From: an uncultured Alphaproteobacteria bacterium | Lineage (GTDB): Bacteria; Pseudomonadota; Alphaproteobacteria; Rhodobacterales; Rhodobacteraceae | Assembly: GCA_902533625.1 (NCBI GenBank) | Contig: CACAMI010000002.1 | Location: 124,001-188,000 of the forward strand | DNA: 64,000 nt | Direction of reading: 5' to 3' | In this document: in pieces, positions 56,263 through 64,000 of the stretch | How positions within the stretch are numbered: the stretch's first letter is position 1 | How the letters are laid out: the number at the start of each line of letters is the position of its first letter | Program-made: the position numbers and the translations under genes | The notes under the pieces: model-generated | Told to the model about the DNA's origin: nothing | The model's database searches: none | What the model saw: the letters and a program-made list of their open reading frames with translations, nothing else

Positions 56263-57208
56263 AGTTGGGATTATTTTTTTGAGAAATGCATGCCAATGCG
56301 ATTGATGCGAGTCGAGCTGCAGGCGGATCAGCTCGACTGGTAAGTAGTAAAGGAACTTTGGCTCCGAGAACTAGCCCTGCTGCACACCCAGAGCCTAAAT
56401 AAACGAGAGATTTAAATATTGCATTTCCTGATACTATATCAGGGACGATTATACCATCTACTTTTCCACAGACCTTACTTTGGGAAAGACCCTTAATCTT
56501 AGCGGCTTTGGACGAAAAAATAAGGTCAAGTGCTAAGGGGCCTTCAAAATCAGCTCTTTTTATATTTTTAGAGGCCCAATCAGATAATTTTCTAGCCGTT
56601 AAAGTCGTCGGCATGCTTTCCATAAGATTTTCGCTAGCCGATAAGAATGCTATTTTCGGTTTTTCTATTCCTATATTCTGAAGGACTTCAACAACTAATT
56701 TAGTAGCTTGTTTTTTAGTATTTTCGTTTGGTTCAACATTTACAGCTGCATCAGATATCATAACTCCCTTGCTCCCATCAGGAGGCGTAATATAAAACAT
56801 ATGAACTAAGCGGCCACGTAACCTCAGATTGTTCTTTGAAGCTATTGCAGCCTTTATAAACACATCTGAATGTACATTTCCTTTCATAAGTATTTCGGCA
56901 TTTCCAGCACCACAGATTTCAGAGGCTTTATTGGCGGAATCCATTTCACCTTTAGAATTTATTTTTTGAAATTCTGATATATCCCAATTCATTTCATTTG
57001 CTATTGTATTTATTTTTTTTGTATCTCCAACAAAGATTGGGGTCATGATTTTTTTATCATATCCCATTTTTGCCGATAGCATAACAATCTTGTTTGCCGC
57101 GTCAGCAATGGCTACACGAGGTTTAACCTTTACATTTTTTGCAAGCTCTAAAAGATGTGTTGGACAAACTATTGTATTTGAATTTGTTATGAAGGAATTT
57201 ATCGCCAT
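56255..57208 (-). CDS. pta: Phosphate acetyltransferase (phosphotransacetylase family)
   Basis: Converts acetyl phosphate and CoA to acetyl-CoA. The 317-residue protein has the PTA/PTB family pattern: RVAIADAANKIVM, GNAEILMKGNVHSDVFIKAA, KGVMISDAAVNVEPN, AFLSASENLMESMPTT and DGIIVPDIVSGNAIFKSLVYL, ending VPLLLTSRADPPAARLASIAL. It is a short single-domain form, close to the Pta found beside xsc in alphaproteobacteria. It lies 41 bases downstream of xsc on the same strand, so it likely finishes the taurine carbon route. Confidence 0.88.
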   Translation of the reverse strand: MAINSFITNSNTIVCPTHLLELAKNVKVKPRVAIADAANKIVMLSAKMGYDKKIMTPIFVGDTKKINTIANEMNWDISEFQKINSKGEMDSANKASEICGAGNAEILMKGNVHSDVFIKAAIASKNNLRLRGRLVHMFYITPPDGSKGVMISDAAVNVEPNENTKKQATKLVVEVLQNIGIEKPKIAFLSASENLMESMPTTLTARKLSDWASKNIKRADFEGPLALDLIFSSKAAKIKGLSQSKVCGKVDGIIVPDIVSGNAIFKSLVYLGSGCAAGLVLGAKVPLLLTSRADPPAARLASIALACISQKNNPNFN

Positions 57209-57248
57209 TTAATGGTTCTTTTTGCTGATCATCTAATATGATTAAACT

Positions 57249-59018
57249 TTAATTCTTCATATCAATGTTGGAAACACCAGCAACTTCAACGGGTTTTTTC
57301 ATAGCATCTCGCCTGAATGGTTCCCCTAATTCTTGATTCAACATTACCTCTATGAAAGTGGTCTTATTTTCTTCCATTTGTTTATTTATTGCTTTAGATA
57401 ATTGCTCGGTGAGATCTTTCATTGTATGAACTTCAATTCCAATGAGACCGCATGCTGACGCAATGCCAGCATATGACACGTTATCAGACAGTTCTGTTCC
57501 AACAAAATTATCATTGAACCAAAGAGTGGTGTTACGTTTTTCGGCGCCCCACTGGTAATTTCTAAATATAATCATTGTAATTGGAGGCCATTCACCTCTT
57601 CCAATAGAAGTCATTTCATTCATTGAAATTCCAAAAGCGCCGTCTCCGGCAAATCCAATAACAGGCATGTCTGGCTTTCCTATTTTTGCACCTACTATTG
57701 ATGGCAAACCGTAGCCACAGGGTCCAAATAAGCCAGGAGCCAAATATTTTCTGCCTTCTTCAAAAGTTGGATAAGCATTGCCTATAGCACAATTATTTCC
57801 AATATCAGAAGAAATGATTGCGTCCTTTGGAAGGCTCGTCTGTATTGCACGCCATGCCATTCTTGGAGACATTTTCTGCGGCTCTCTTTTTCGTGCTCGT
57901 TCATTCCAAGTAGTTCCAGGATCGTCTTCTTCATGATCCATTGACGTTAATTCTTGAGCCCAACTAGATTTTGTTTGAGCGATCAAATCTTTTCGCGCTT
58001 TTTGTTTTTCTTCATTAGAATCTTTCCTAATAAGGTTTTTAAGAGATTTAGTTACTTTTTTAGCATCTCCTACTATTCCGACTGAAACTTGCTTGGTAAG
58101 GCCTATCCGACTTCCTTTCAGGTCTACCTGGATAATTTGTGCTTTATTAGGCCAATAATCAATTCCATAACCAGGCAAAGTCGAGAAAGGGTTTAAGCGT
58201 GTTCCTAAAGCTAACACAACATCTGCTTTCGCAATAAGTTGCATAGCAGCCCTTGACCCATTATAGCCAAGAGGTCCTACATGCAGAGGATGACTTCCTG
58301 GAAATGCATCATTATGCTGATAACCGCAACAAACCGGGGCAGATAATTTTTCTGCCAACTCAACAGTTTCCTGAATTGCCCCACTAAGAACAACCCCTGC
58401 TCCATTTAAAATTACTGGGAATTCTGCTTCCGATAATAGCTTGGAAGCCCTTGCTATCGCTTCTGCTCCGCCTGCTGGGGTCTCAAAGTCAATAATTTCA
58501 GGAATGTTTAAATCCACAACTTGAGTCCAGAAATCTCGTGGAATATTTATTTGAGCAGGTGCTGATGCTCTTTTCGCTTCCATTATTACTCGATTTAAAG
58601 TTTCTGCGATTCTGGAAGGGTCTCTTACTTCCTCTTGATAGCAAACCATATCTTTGAATAATGCCATCTGTTCTACTTCTTGAAAACCGCCTTGGCCTAT
58701 TGTTTTATTTGCAGCTTGTGGAGTGACCAAAAGAAGTGGAGTATGGTTCCAGTATGCGGTTTTCACTGGAGTAACAAAGTTTGTGATTCCCGGGCCATTT
58801 TGAGCAACCATCATAGACATTTTGCCGGTGGACCGAGTAAACCCATCTGCCATCATGCCTGCATTACATTCGTGAGCTGCATCCCAGAACGTTATGCCTG
58901 CTTTCGGAAATAAATCCGAAATTGGCATCATTGCTGATCCTATTATTCCAAAGGCATGCTTTATGCCATGATTTTGCAGCACCTTTACAAATGCTTCTTC
59001 TGTAGTCATTTTTGTCAT
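57249..59018 (-). CDS. xsc: Sulfoacetaldehyde acetyltransferase
   Basis: ThDP-dependent enzyme that splits sulfoacetaldehyde, with phosphate, into acetyl phosphate and sulfite. About 589 residues from the ATG at 59018 (a GTG directly precedes it). It closely matches known Xsc: EEAFVKVLQNHGIKHAFGIIGSAMMPISD, GKMSMMVAQNGPGITNFV, TIGQGGFQEVEQM, QINIPRDFWTQV, CCGYQHNDAFPGSHPLHVG, RLNPFSTLPGYGIDYWP and the ThDP motif GFAGDGAFGISMNEM. It diverges from tauA across 267 bases. Confidence 0.96.
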   Translation of the reverse strand: MTKMTTEEAFVKVLQNHGIKHAFGIIGSAMMPISDLFPKAGITFWDAAHECNAGMMADGFTRSTGKMSMMVAQNGPGITNFVTPVKTAYWNHTPLLLVTPQAANKTIGQGGFQEVEQMALFKDMVCYQEEVRDPSRIAETLNRVIMEAKRASAPAQINIPRDFWTQVVDLNIPEIIDFETPAGGAEAIARASKLLSEAEFPVILNGAGVVLSGAIQETVELAEKLSAPVCCGYQHNDAFPGSHPLHVGPLGYNGSRAAMQLIAKADVVLALGTRLNPFSTLPGYGIDYWPNKAQIIQVDLKGSRIGLTKQVSVGIVGDAKKVTKSLKNLIRKDSNEEKQKARKDLIAQTKSSWAQELTSMDHEEDDPGTTWNERARKREPQKMSPRMAWRAIQTSLPKDAIISSDIGNNCAIGNAYPTFEEGRKYLAPGLFGPCGYGLPSIVGAKIGKPDMPVIGFAGDGAFGISMNEMTSIGRGEWPPITMIIFRNYQWGAEKRNTTLWFNDNFVGTELSDNVSYAGIASACGLIGIEVHTMKDLTEQLSKAINKQMEENKTTFIEVMLNQELGEPFRRDAMKKPVEVAGVSNIDMKN

Positions 59019-59091
59019 CACTGGTTGCTCACTCTCTATAGTATGGTTTCCGAGTTTATCTATTCCTATAAAGGTCTTTGGGAATGATTCT

Positions 59092-59106
59092 GTTCTTTAC
59101 TAGAAC
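59092..59106. promoter_or_regulatory. Inverted repeat in the xsc-tauA divergent region
   Basis: GTTCT-TTACT-AGAAC is a perfect 5-base inverted repeat with a 5-base spacer, placed between the divergent xsc and tauA genes. It could be an operator for a taurine-responsive regulator. The site is short and could be chance. No regulator gene (such as tauR) is in this window. Confidence 0.35.
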
Positions 59107-59230
59107 TAAGATAATAGACAGCTTTAATGAAAGCCGACAAGATGAATTTAATCAATTAAGTTCTATGATCCAGAAAAATATCAAAAAGATTAATAAAAGA
59201 CTCGTATCCTTCATTTGAGCATGGTAAACG

Positions 59231-59278
59231 CTCCCTTATAACCCACAAAAAAATAATGTGTGGGTAGTTTTTAGGGAG
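59231..59278 (+). promoter_or_regulatory. Hairpin in tauA leader that covers the ribosome-binding site
   Basis: CTCCCT (59231-59236) can pair with AGGGAG (59273-59278), which is the tauA ribosome-binding site 7 bases before the ATG. Nested inside, ACCCACA (59241-59247) pairs with TGTGGGT (59259-59265) around an 11-base A-rich loop. Folded, the leader would hide the ribosome-binding site. This suggests translational control or mRNA stabilisation; neither is shown. Confidence 0.55.
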
Positions 59279-59285
59279 ATAATTA

Positions 59286-60257
59286 ATGAAAAATAATTTT
59301 AAAAATTTAATCGGTTCCTCGCTATTGGCATGTGCTTCAGCGTTTGGAACTATCGCTAATGCTGCAGATAGCGTTAATGTGGCATTTTTTCTAGAATGGG
59401 CAACACCAAACCAAATTGCTAAAGTTGACAAAGCTTATGATGAAGCAATGGGGGTTGATGTTAATTGGACAGATTTTTCTACCGGAACAGGTATGACAGA
59501 AGCTATGTTAGCAGGCGATATTGATATTGCGTATTCTCAAGGTTTATCACCTTTTGTCACTGCTATTCAGCAAGGAGCTCCATTAAAGATGGTTGCTGTA
59601 GCTGTTGTTTATGAGGCTAATGACTGTTTTGTAAGGGACGGTTTGGGTATAGATTCTTCAAATGCGAGTGAACTGGAAGGTAAAACCGTTGCTGTACCAC
59701 TTAATACAATGGCCGATTATGCATTTAGAATGTATATGAACGAATTAAATGTTGATACTTCAACTATGACCATTGTTGACCAAGCTCCGGCTGATGGTGC
59801 GGTTTCTCTTGCAGATGGGTCAGTAGATATGGCGTGTATTTTTGGTGGAGCATCTGCTAAAGCAGCGGGTGAAGTTGGTTCTCCAATTATGAGCACTCAG
59901 CAAAAAACTGATGCAGGCATAGGATCCTTTGATGTAATTTCTGTCACTGAAAAATTTGCTACTGAGAATCCTGAACTTTTGAGGGCGTTCCTAGAAGTTA
60001 CTGAAGAGGCAAACTCTAATTGGACTGCTTCTGATAGTCAGATAGCTAAAGTAGCAGCTGACGCAGGAATGGATGTTAGTACAACAAAAAATCAAATGGC
60101 AGGCTTTATTTTTCCAACTGCACAAGAGCAGATGGATGGATTTTTCGGTCCTGAAGGTATAGCGGCTTCAGCTGCTGCTGCTTTAGGTTTGGTTTTTTCT
60201 AGTGACTCCGATGGGTCAGCAATAGCTAAGACCATTGACGGGTCTTTCCTTAACTAA
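59286..60257 (+). CDS. tauA: Taurine ABC transporter substrate-binding protein
   Basis: Periplasmic taurine receptor. The 323-residue protein has a signal peptide (basic MKNNFKN, hydrophobic SSLLACASAFG, cleavage after IANAAD). The mature SBP carries NVAFFLEWATPNQIAKVDKAY, FSTGTGMTEAMLAGDIDIAYSQGLSPFV, GLGIDSSNASELEGKTVAVPLNT and AADGSV-like segments, the NMT1/TauA type. An AGGGAG ribosome-binding site precedes the ATG and may be hidden by a hairpin. It is followed by a 10-bp stem-loop and then tauB, an arrangement that keeps binding-protein levels above those of the permease. Confidence 0.9.
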   Translation: MKNNFKNLIGSSLLACASAFGTIANAADSVNVAFFLEWATPNQIAKVDKAYDEAMGVDVNWTDFSTGTGMTEAMLAGDIDIAYSQGLSPFVTAIQQGAPLKMVAVAVVYEANDCFVRDGLGIDSSNASELEGKTVAVPLNTMADYAFRMYMNELNVDTSTMTIVDQAPADGAVSLADGSVDMACIFGGASAKAAGEVGSPIMSTQQKTDAGIGSFDVISVTEKFATENPELLRAFLEVTEEANSNWTASDSQIAKVAADAGMDVSTTKNQMAGFIFPTAQEQMDGFFGPEGIAASAAAALGLVFSSDSDGSAIAKTIDGSFLN

Positions 60258-60270
60258 AATTATAATAATC

Positions 60271-60298
60271 CAGAGGCAAAGATTTTTATTTGCCTCTG
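60271..60298 (+). terminator. Stem-loop between tauA and tauB (attenuator or mRNA stabiliser)
   Basis: CAGAGGCAAA (60271-60280) and TTTGCCTCTG (60289-60298) form a perfect 10-bp stem with an 8-base loop, 14 bases after the tauA stop. There is no long T-run, so it looks more like a 3' stabiliser or partial terminator that lets some transcription reach tauBC. This fits the common excess of binding protein. Confidence 0.6.
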
Positions 60299-60323
60299 AG
60301 TTTCCGTTTATGGCTTAGTAAAG

Positions 60324-61124
60324 ATGTCAAGTCTTGAATGTAAAAATGTCTCAATGACATTCTTGAACCCACAAAGCAAAACAACTGTGGACGCTCTTAG
60401 CGATATTAATTTTTCTTTAAAAAAAGGAGAGCTCCTTGCAGTTCTCGGTCCATCGGGATGTGGGAAAACTACACTGTTAAATATGATAGCTGGTTTTTTA
60501 GAGCCAACAAAAGGTAATATTTTTTTAGGCGATGAAAAGATAACTGGCCCTGGTTTAGAGCGGGGAATGGTTTTTCAACAGGGAGCCTTGTTTGAGTGGC
60601 TTTCAGTTGAAAAGAATGTCGACTTTGGATTAAGAATGAAAAAAAAAGTTTCTGTAGAAGGTAATGCAGCACTGGTAGAAAAATGGCTCGATATAGTCGG
60701 TTTAAAAGGCTTTGGGAAAACTCCTATTTATCAGCTTTCTGGGGGAATGCAGCAGAGGGTAGCCTTAGCACGTTGTTTAATTAATGATCCTGAGGTTATC
60801 TTAATGGATGAACCGTTAGGCGCGCTAGATGCATTGACCCGAGAAAAAATGCAGTCATTAATTTTAGACCTCTGGAAAAGAACAGGCAAAACGGTAATGA
60901 TTATCACTCACTCAGTTGAAGAAGCTTTGCTTTTAGGTGAGAGACTTTTTGTCATGGCTCCTAGGCCAGGTCGAATCCACAAAGAATATAGACTGCCTTT
61001 TGCTGAGGCGGGCTTATCGAAATCATTGCGAGAAATTAAAAAAGAGGCTGAATTTTCTGAAGTTAGGGAAGAGATATTGTCAATGATATGGGATATGGAA
61101 GAGGAGATAATGGGCCTTGTTTGA
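60324..61124 (+). CDS. tauB: Taurine ABC transporter ATP-binding protein
   Basis: ATPase of the taurine importer. The 266-residue protein has Walker A GPSGCGKTT at 42-50, the Q-loop FQQGALFEWLSV, the signature LSGGMQQRVALARCL, Walker B VILMDEPLGALDALT and the H-loop THSVEEALLLG. The GALF and EW in the Q-loop region and the C-terminal PRPGRIHKEY are typical of the TauB/SsuB group. It overlaps tauC by 8 bases. Confidence 0.94.
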   Translation: MSSLECKNVSMTFLNPQSKTTVDALSDINFSLKKGELLAVLGPSGCGKTTLLNMIAGFLEPTKGNIFLGDEKITGPGLERGMVFQQGALFEWLSVEKNVDFGLRMKKKVSVEGNAALVEKWLDIVGLKGFGKTPIYQLSGGMQQRVALARCLINDPEVILMDEPLGALDALTREKMQSLILDLWKRTGKTVMIITHSVEEALLLGERLFVMAPRPGRIHKEYRLPFAEAGLSKSLREIKKEAEFSEVREEILSMIWDMEEEIMGLV

Positions 61125-63045
61125 ATGGCTTTCTGACAATAGAGCGTTAGTAGCGTCTATAATCATTATACTATGCTTGCTTAGCTTTTTAGTTACAGTT
61201 CTTATAGGGTTAAGAGCAAACTTTATCAGGCCTGATAAAGAGGTTTTTGGGGACCCAGAAAGAACAAAGGGCGGATGGTACTGGGCAATTTGTGGCATAT
61301 CAGCCTTGCTTCTTATTTGGTTCTATTTTTCTTGGGGAGTTGGGAGAGCATATTTCCCAGATGCTGCAAATGAGATGTGTCAAGTGGCTAAAATTGAGGA
61401 GGCAATTTCTCCGATTACAGCGTCACTGCCAGTTAATTCAAGATATTATAAATCTACCTCCCTAGTTAAGAGAAATATTGAGCAATTAGACGAACTCGCT
61501 AGAGAAATTAGATTATTTGACTATGCACCTGACCAACAAAGCCAATTATTAGCTGTTATTAAAGATATAGAAAATATTCTAGCTTCTTTATCTAATCCTG
61601 CATTTCTTAAGGCAGAAACGCAGAAAGAAATAGATTTTATTAGCAATGAATTAATATTTTTAGCGGAAAAGTTTGATCAAGAATATTTAAGCTTTGTTAT
61701 TAGTAGCGATGCTCTCTTGCAGGATCCATGGGGTACTTCAGATGTCGAAATACCTATGCTACCTCAAACCAAGCGAGGTATAATGTATGACCAGATGTCA
61801 TTAGACGTAAAAAGTTTGTCAAAACGTTTTTTGAAGCTGAGACATTTTCCAGAAATTTCAAAAGTTTTAATAGAAGAGACAAAAGAAAAATTAACAGATT
61901 TAAAGAATGGCTTGGATGAAACTTCTTTAGATGAGGTTAATCAAATAAAATTGGCAGGATTTATCAAATACACTGATAGGATTTTTAAAAGGGTAGATGA
62001 TGGAAATATTTTTCCGCCTGGAGTACTGGAAGAAGTCACCGCATCTTCAAATTATTTTCTGGGTCAACTTGATGAAAGTAAGGGCACTCTTGCGCTGATA
62101 GACATTTTTTTCTTGCCTGGTCAGGGTGTAGTAAAATCAAAAACACAGTGTACTGAACAAGGTTCCGCCAGATGGCTGCCAAAACCTACAGATGTGGTCG
62201 CAAAATTTGTAGTTCTTGCTAATCCAAATATAGAGGCGGGAGGAGGGTATAAAGGTTTTCCATTATTATGGTGGGAATGGGTGTCGATTGGAAATTTGGT
62301 TGGATTTTTTGTTCCTGACATTTTTGTCGATCTTTTAGTTGAAAATTACAGCGAACATTTAGAGAGTGGAACATTTGAACCCAATTTTTATGACAAAATG
62401 CTATTTTTTGCTCAAGGAGAACTAAACCTAGGCTACATACCCTTCCCTAATGGTCATATATGGGATTCTTTAGTGAGGGTAATTGTGGCAATGTTCTTTG
62501 GAATTATTTTAGGTGTTCCACTTGGGATATATATGGGCATTTCTAAATTCTTCAAGTCGTTTTTCGATCCGTTAATCGAACTTTATAGGCCAGTGCCGCC
62601 TCTTGCTTGGGCTCCTTTAATACTAACCATTTTTGGTATTCAAGATGATGGAAAGATCTTTTTATTATTTATGGTAGCTTTTGCAATTATGGTAATATCA
62701 GCTCGGACAGGAGCCTCAGGCACTCAGCTTTCTAAGATAAGAGCATCTCACTCCTTAGGTGCTACTAATGGCCAAATTTTGAGGTATGTCATATTGCCAA
62801 ATGCATTGCCTGAGATCTTGACTGGTGTAAGGATATCAATTGGTGTCTGTTGGGGAACTCTTGTTGCAGCAGAAATGTTAGCAGGCACTACAGGAGTGGG
62901 TTTTATAGAAAATGTGGCACGCACCGTGTCAGATTATGAATTGATATGGGTAACTATTCTGATAATGGGATTGTTGGGGCTGTTTTTTGATATTGTGATG
63001 AGAATTCTAATAGCCAGACTAATACCATGGAGAGGTAAAGGTTAG
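61117..63045 (+). CDS. tauC: Taurine ABC transporter permease with a large periplasmic insertion
   Basis: Membrane channel of the taurine importer, 642 residues against about 275 in E. coli TauC. Two helices lie at 11-33 and 53-73. The segment FYFSWGVGRAYFP that normally leads to LPxPxxVxxK is interrupted by an insert of about 260 residues (roughly 85-348), helical and charged with heptad-like stretches, and bracketed by Cys88 and Cys345. WLPKPTDVVAKF then resumes at 353, followed by the permease core with LYRPVPPLAWAPLI at 489-502 and the coupling loop LGATNGQILRYVILP at 547-561. The start is a TTG overlapping the tauB end. Confidence 0.9.
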   Translation: MFEWLSDNRALVASIIIILCLLSFLVTVLIGLRANFIRPDKEVFGDPERTKGGWYWAICGISALLLIWFYFSWGVGRAYFPDAANEMCQVAKIEEAISPITASLPVNSRYYKSTSLVKRNIEQLDELAREIRLFDYAPDQQSQLLAVIKDIENILASLSNPAFLKAETQKEIDFISNELIFLAEKFDQEYLSFVISSDALLQDPWGTSDVEIPMLPQTKRGIMYDQMSLDVKSLSKRFLKLRHFPEISKVLIEETKEKLTDLKNGLDETSLDEVNQIKLAGFIKYTDRIFKRVDDGNIFPPGVLEEVTASSNYFLGQLDESKGTLALIDIFFLPGQGVVKSKTQCTEQGSARWLPKPTDVVAKFVVLANPNIEAGGGYKGFPLLWWEWVSIGNLVGFFVPDIFVDLLVENYSEHLESGTFEPNFYDKMLFFAQGELNLGYIPFPNGHIWDSLVRVIVAMFFGIILGVPLGIYMGISKFFKSFFDPLIELYRPVPPLAWAPLILTIFGIQDDGKIFLLFMVAFAIMVISARTGASGTQLSKIRASHSLGATNGQILRYVILPNALPEILTGVRISIGVCWGTLVAAEMLAGTTGVGFIENVARTVSDYELIWVTILIMGLLGLFFDIVMRILIARLIPWRGKG

Positions 63046-63169
63046 AAGTCTATAATCATATAAAAGATGTTGAATTAAAAAGTTATCTTTTCAAATTTGG
63101 TTTCTCCTGCTAATATCAAATTAAGATCACCTAAGTGGCAAAAGCAGTGAGTAGAAGAGCAGATTAACA

Positions 63170-64000
63170 ATGAACTATTCTAGAGTTTCATCAGCAGTGG
63201 ATGTTGAGGAAAACCTATTATATAGGTGGTGGCTTACTGTAGATAAAACATCCATTTTTCTTATTTTAATCCTTATGTTTCTGGGGCTGCTTATGTGTAT
63301 GGCTTCCTCAACTGAATTGGCGGTAGAGAATGGTAAAGGAAGCTTTTTCTATGTTGGAAAACAAGCGATTTTTTGTGTAGTAGGATTTGTTATTCTTATT
63401 GGTCTATCAATGTCTTCAATTAAGTTTATTAGACGAATTTCAATAATTTTATTTTTTTTCTCCCTTTCCCTTCTTATAGTCATACCAATTTTTGGTACGG
63501 ATTTTGGTAAAGGAGCCTATAGGTGGTTATCACTCGGGTTTATTTCGTTTCAACCTTCTGAATTAATTAAGCCGTTTTATGTAATATTTGCCTCCTGGTT
63601 GTTTGTTTCAAGTATTGAAAAAGCAGGTTTGCCGGGAATTTCAATTTCAGCCGTGGTTTCGTTAATTTTAATTGGCTTATTAGTATTGCAGCCTGACTTT
63701 GGTCAGGCTTCGCTAATAATAGCTACATGGTCGATAATTTATTTTGCTTCGGGAGCACCAGTGCTTCTTCTAATTATTGTCGCGGCATTGGCAGCTGCAT
63801 TTGGATTCTACATTTTTAAGTCCTACAACTATGTTGCAGACCGAATTACTAATTTTATGAATTCAGAGATAGATCCTCTATCACAGCTTGGCAGAGCCCG
63901 CTCTGCTATTCAGGAAGGCGGATATCTTGGTGTTGGTTTGGGAGAGGGCAAGGTTAAAGTTCATTTGCCTGATGCTCATACCGACTTCATTATAGCTGTT
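63170..64000 (+). CDS. ftsW: FtsW peptidoglycan glycosyltransferase, N-terminal part (cut by window edge)
   Basis: SEDS-family septal glycosyltransferase that polymerises peptidoglycan at division. The first 277 residues are visible: an N-terminal tail, eight or so helices, LGFISFQPSELIKPFYVIFASWLF, LQPDFGQASLIIATW with the SEDS aspartate, and DPLSQLGRARSAIQEGGYLGVGLGEGKVKVHLPDAHTDFIIAV, which is typical of FtsW rather than RodA. The gene continues past base 64000. The ATG at 63170 has only AGAAGAG before it. It follows tauC after 124 bases with no clear terminator. Confidence 0.92.
   Translation, partial: MNYSRVSSAVDVEENLLYRWWLTVDKTSIFLILILMFLGLLMCMASSTELAVENGKGSFFYVGKQAIFCVVGFVILIGLSMSSIKFIRRISIILFFFSLSLLIVIPIFGTDFGKGAYRWLSLGFISFQPSELIKPFYVIFASWLFVSSIEKAGLPGISISAVVSLILIGLLVLQPDFGQASLIIATWSIIYFASGAPVLLLIIVAALAAAFGFYIFKSYNYVADRITNFMNSEIDPLSQLGRARSAIQEGGYLGVGLGEGKVKVHLPDAHTDFIIAV

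Noticed and set aside
59156-59431. Reverse-strand 91-codon frame across the tauA leader
   Set aside because: It overlaps the tauA signal peptide region in antisense; composition and residues do not look like a protein.
63062-63091. AAAAGAT/ATCTTTT repeat after tauC as a terminator
   Set aside because: Seven AT-rich pairs around a 16-base loop is expected by chance in such AT-rich DNA.
1-64000. Prophage, transposon, CRISPR, toxin-antitoxin or secondary-metabolite cluster
   Set aside because: No integrase, transposase, repeat array, toxin pair or synthase was seen; gene order is conserved-looking core genome.

Overview
The window is 64 kb of dense, AT-rich (roughly one third G+C by eye) bacterial chromosome. 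Gene content and order point to a marine alphaproteobacterium with a streamlined genome, most likely a low-G+C member of the Rhodobacterales/roseobacter group. The reasons are the runs rpoZ-rsh-DUF2062-pdxJ-acpS-lepB-rnc-era-DUF1491-recO and Suv3-type helicase-S4-fdxA-carD, a Rhodobacter-type Mcl1 and methylsuccinyl-CoA dehydrogenase, DUF3572, DUF1127, and a taurine dissimilation cluster. This placement is inference from recognised families, not from a database search. There is no sign of prophage, insertion sequence, CRISPR array or plasmid functions, and no gene-free stretch above 300 bases apart from the one around the tRNA gene.

Layout. 1-10 kb: argH (partial), a hidden LptM-like lipopeptide, lysA, a zinc-ribbon membrane protein, plsC, mcl1-accA, a PatB-type aminotransferase, def-fmt, and the opposing ispH-DUF3429-rnhA group. 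10-19 kb: folK, rpoZ, the ppGpp synthetase/hydrolase, then a co-directional housekeeping operon (DUF2062, pdxJ, acpS, lepB, rnc, era, DUF1491, recO). 19-25 kb: methylsuccinyl-CoA dehydrogenase, a TauE/SafE transporter, DUF2147, DUF1127, UvrD and tRNA-Gly. 25-35 kb: small ABM-like and MAPEG-like proteins, pntAB, an MttB-family methyltransferase, two HAD proteins with DUF3572, a Nudix hydrolase, rpmG, a BAX-inhibitor-1 protein and a quinone reductase. 35-44 kb: typA, hisN-like, a PldB-like lipase with an SCP2 protein, helicase-S4-fdxA-carD. 43.5-51 kb: an ABC ATPase/YbbP-like permease/AttH-like lipocalin set, DUF2237, an OrdL-like oxidase and a DHA2 efflux pump. 51-64 kb: glutathione-dependent formaldehyde dehydrogenase, enoyl-CoA hydratase, an FAD reductase, a PCuAC copper chaperone, a class III aminotransferase, pta, xsc, tauABC, and the start of ftsW.

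How the genes work together. TauABC imports taurine. After the amino group is removed, Xsc converts sulfoacetaldehyde to acetyl phosphate plus sulfite, and Pta makes acetyl-CoA. Acetyl-CoA could then enter the ethylmalonyl-CoA pathway, of which Mcd and Mcl1 are encoded here. A TauE/SafE exporter could dispose of sulfite. The MttB homologue and the formaldehyde dehydrogenase suggest use of methylated amines or C1 units. The most unusual items are a TauC permease with a periplasmic insertion of about 260 residues bracketed by two cysteines, a non-canonical aminotransferase at the taurine locus, and RNA hairpins around tauA.

Genome style: many neighbours overlap by 1-15 bases, convergent genes often abut or overlap with no visible terminator, and TTG start codons are common (at least eleven genes).
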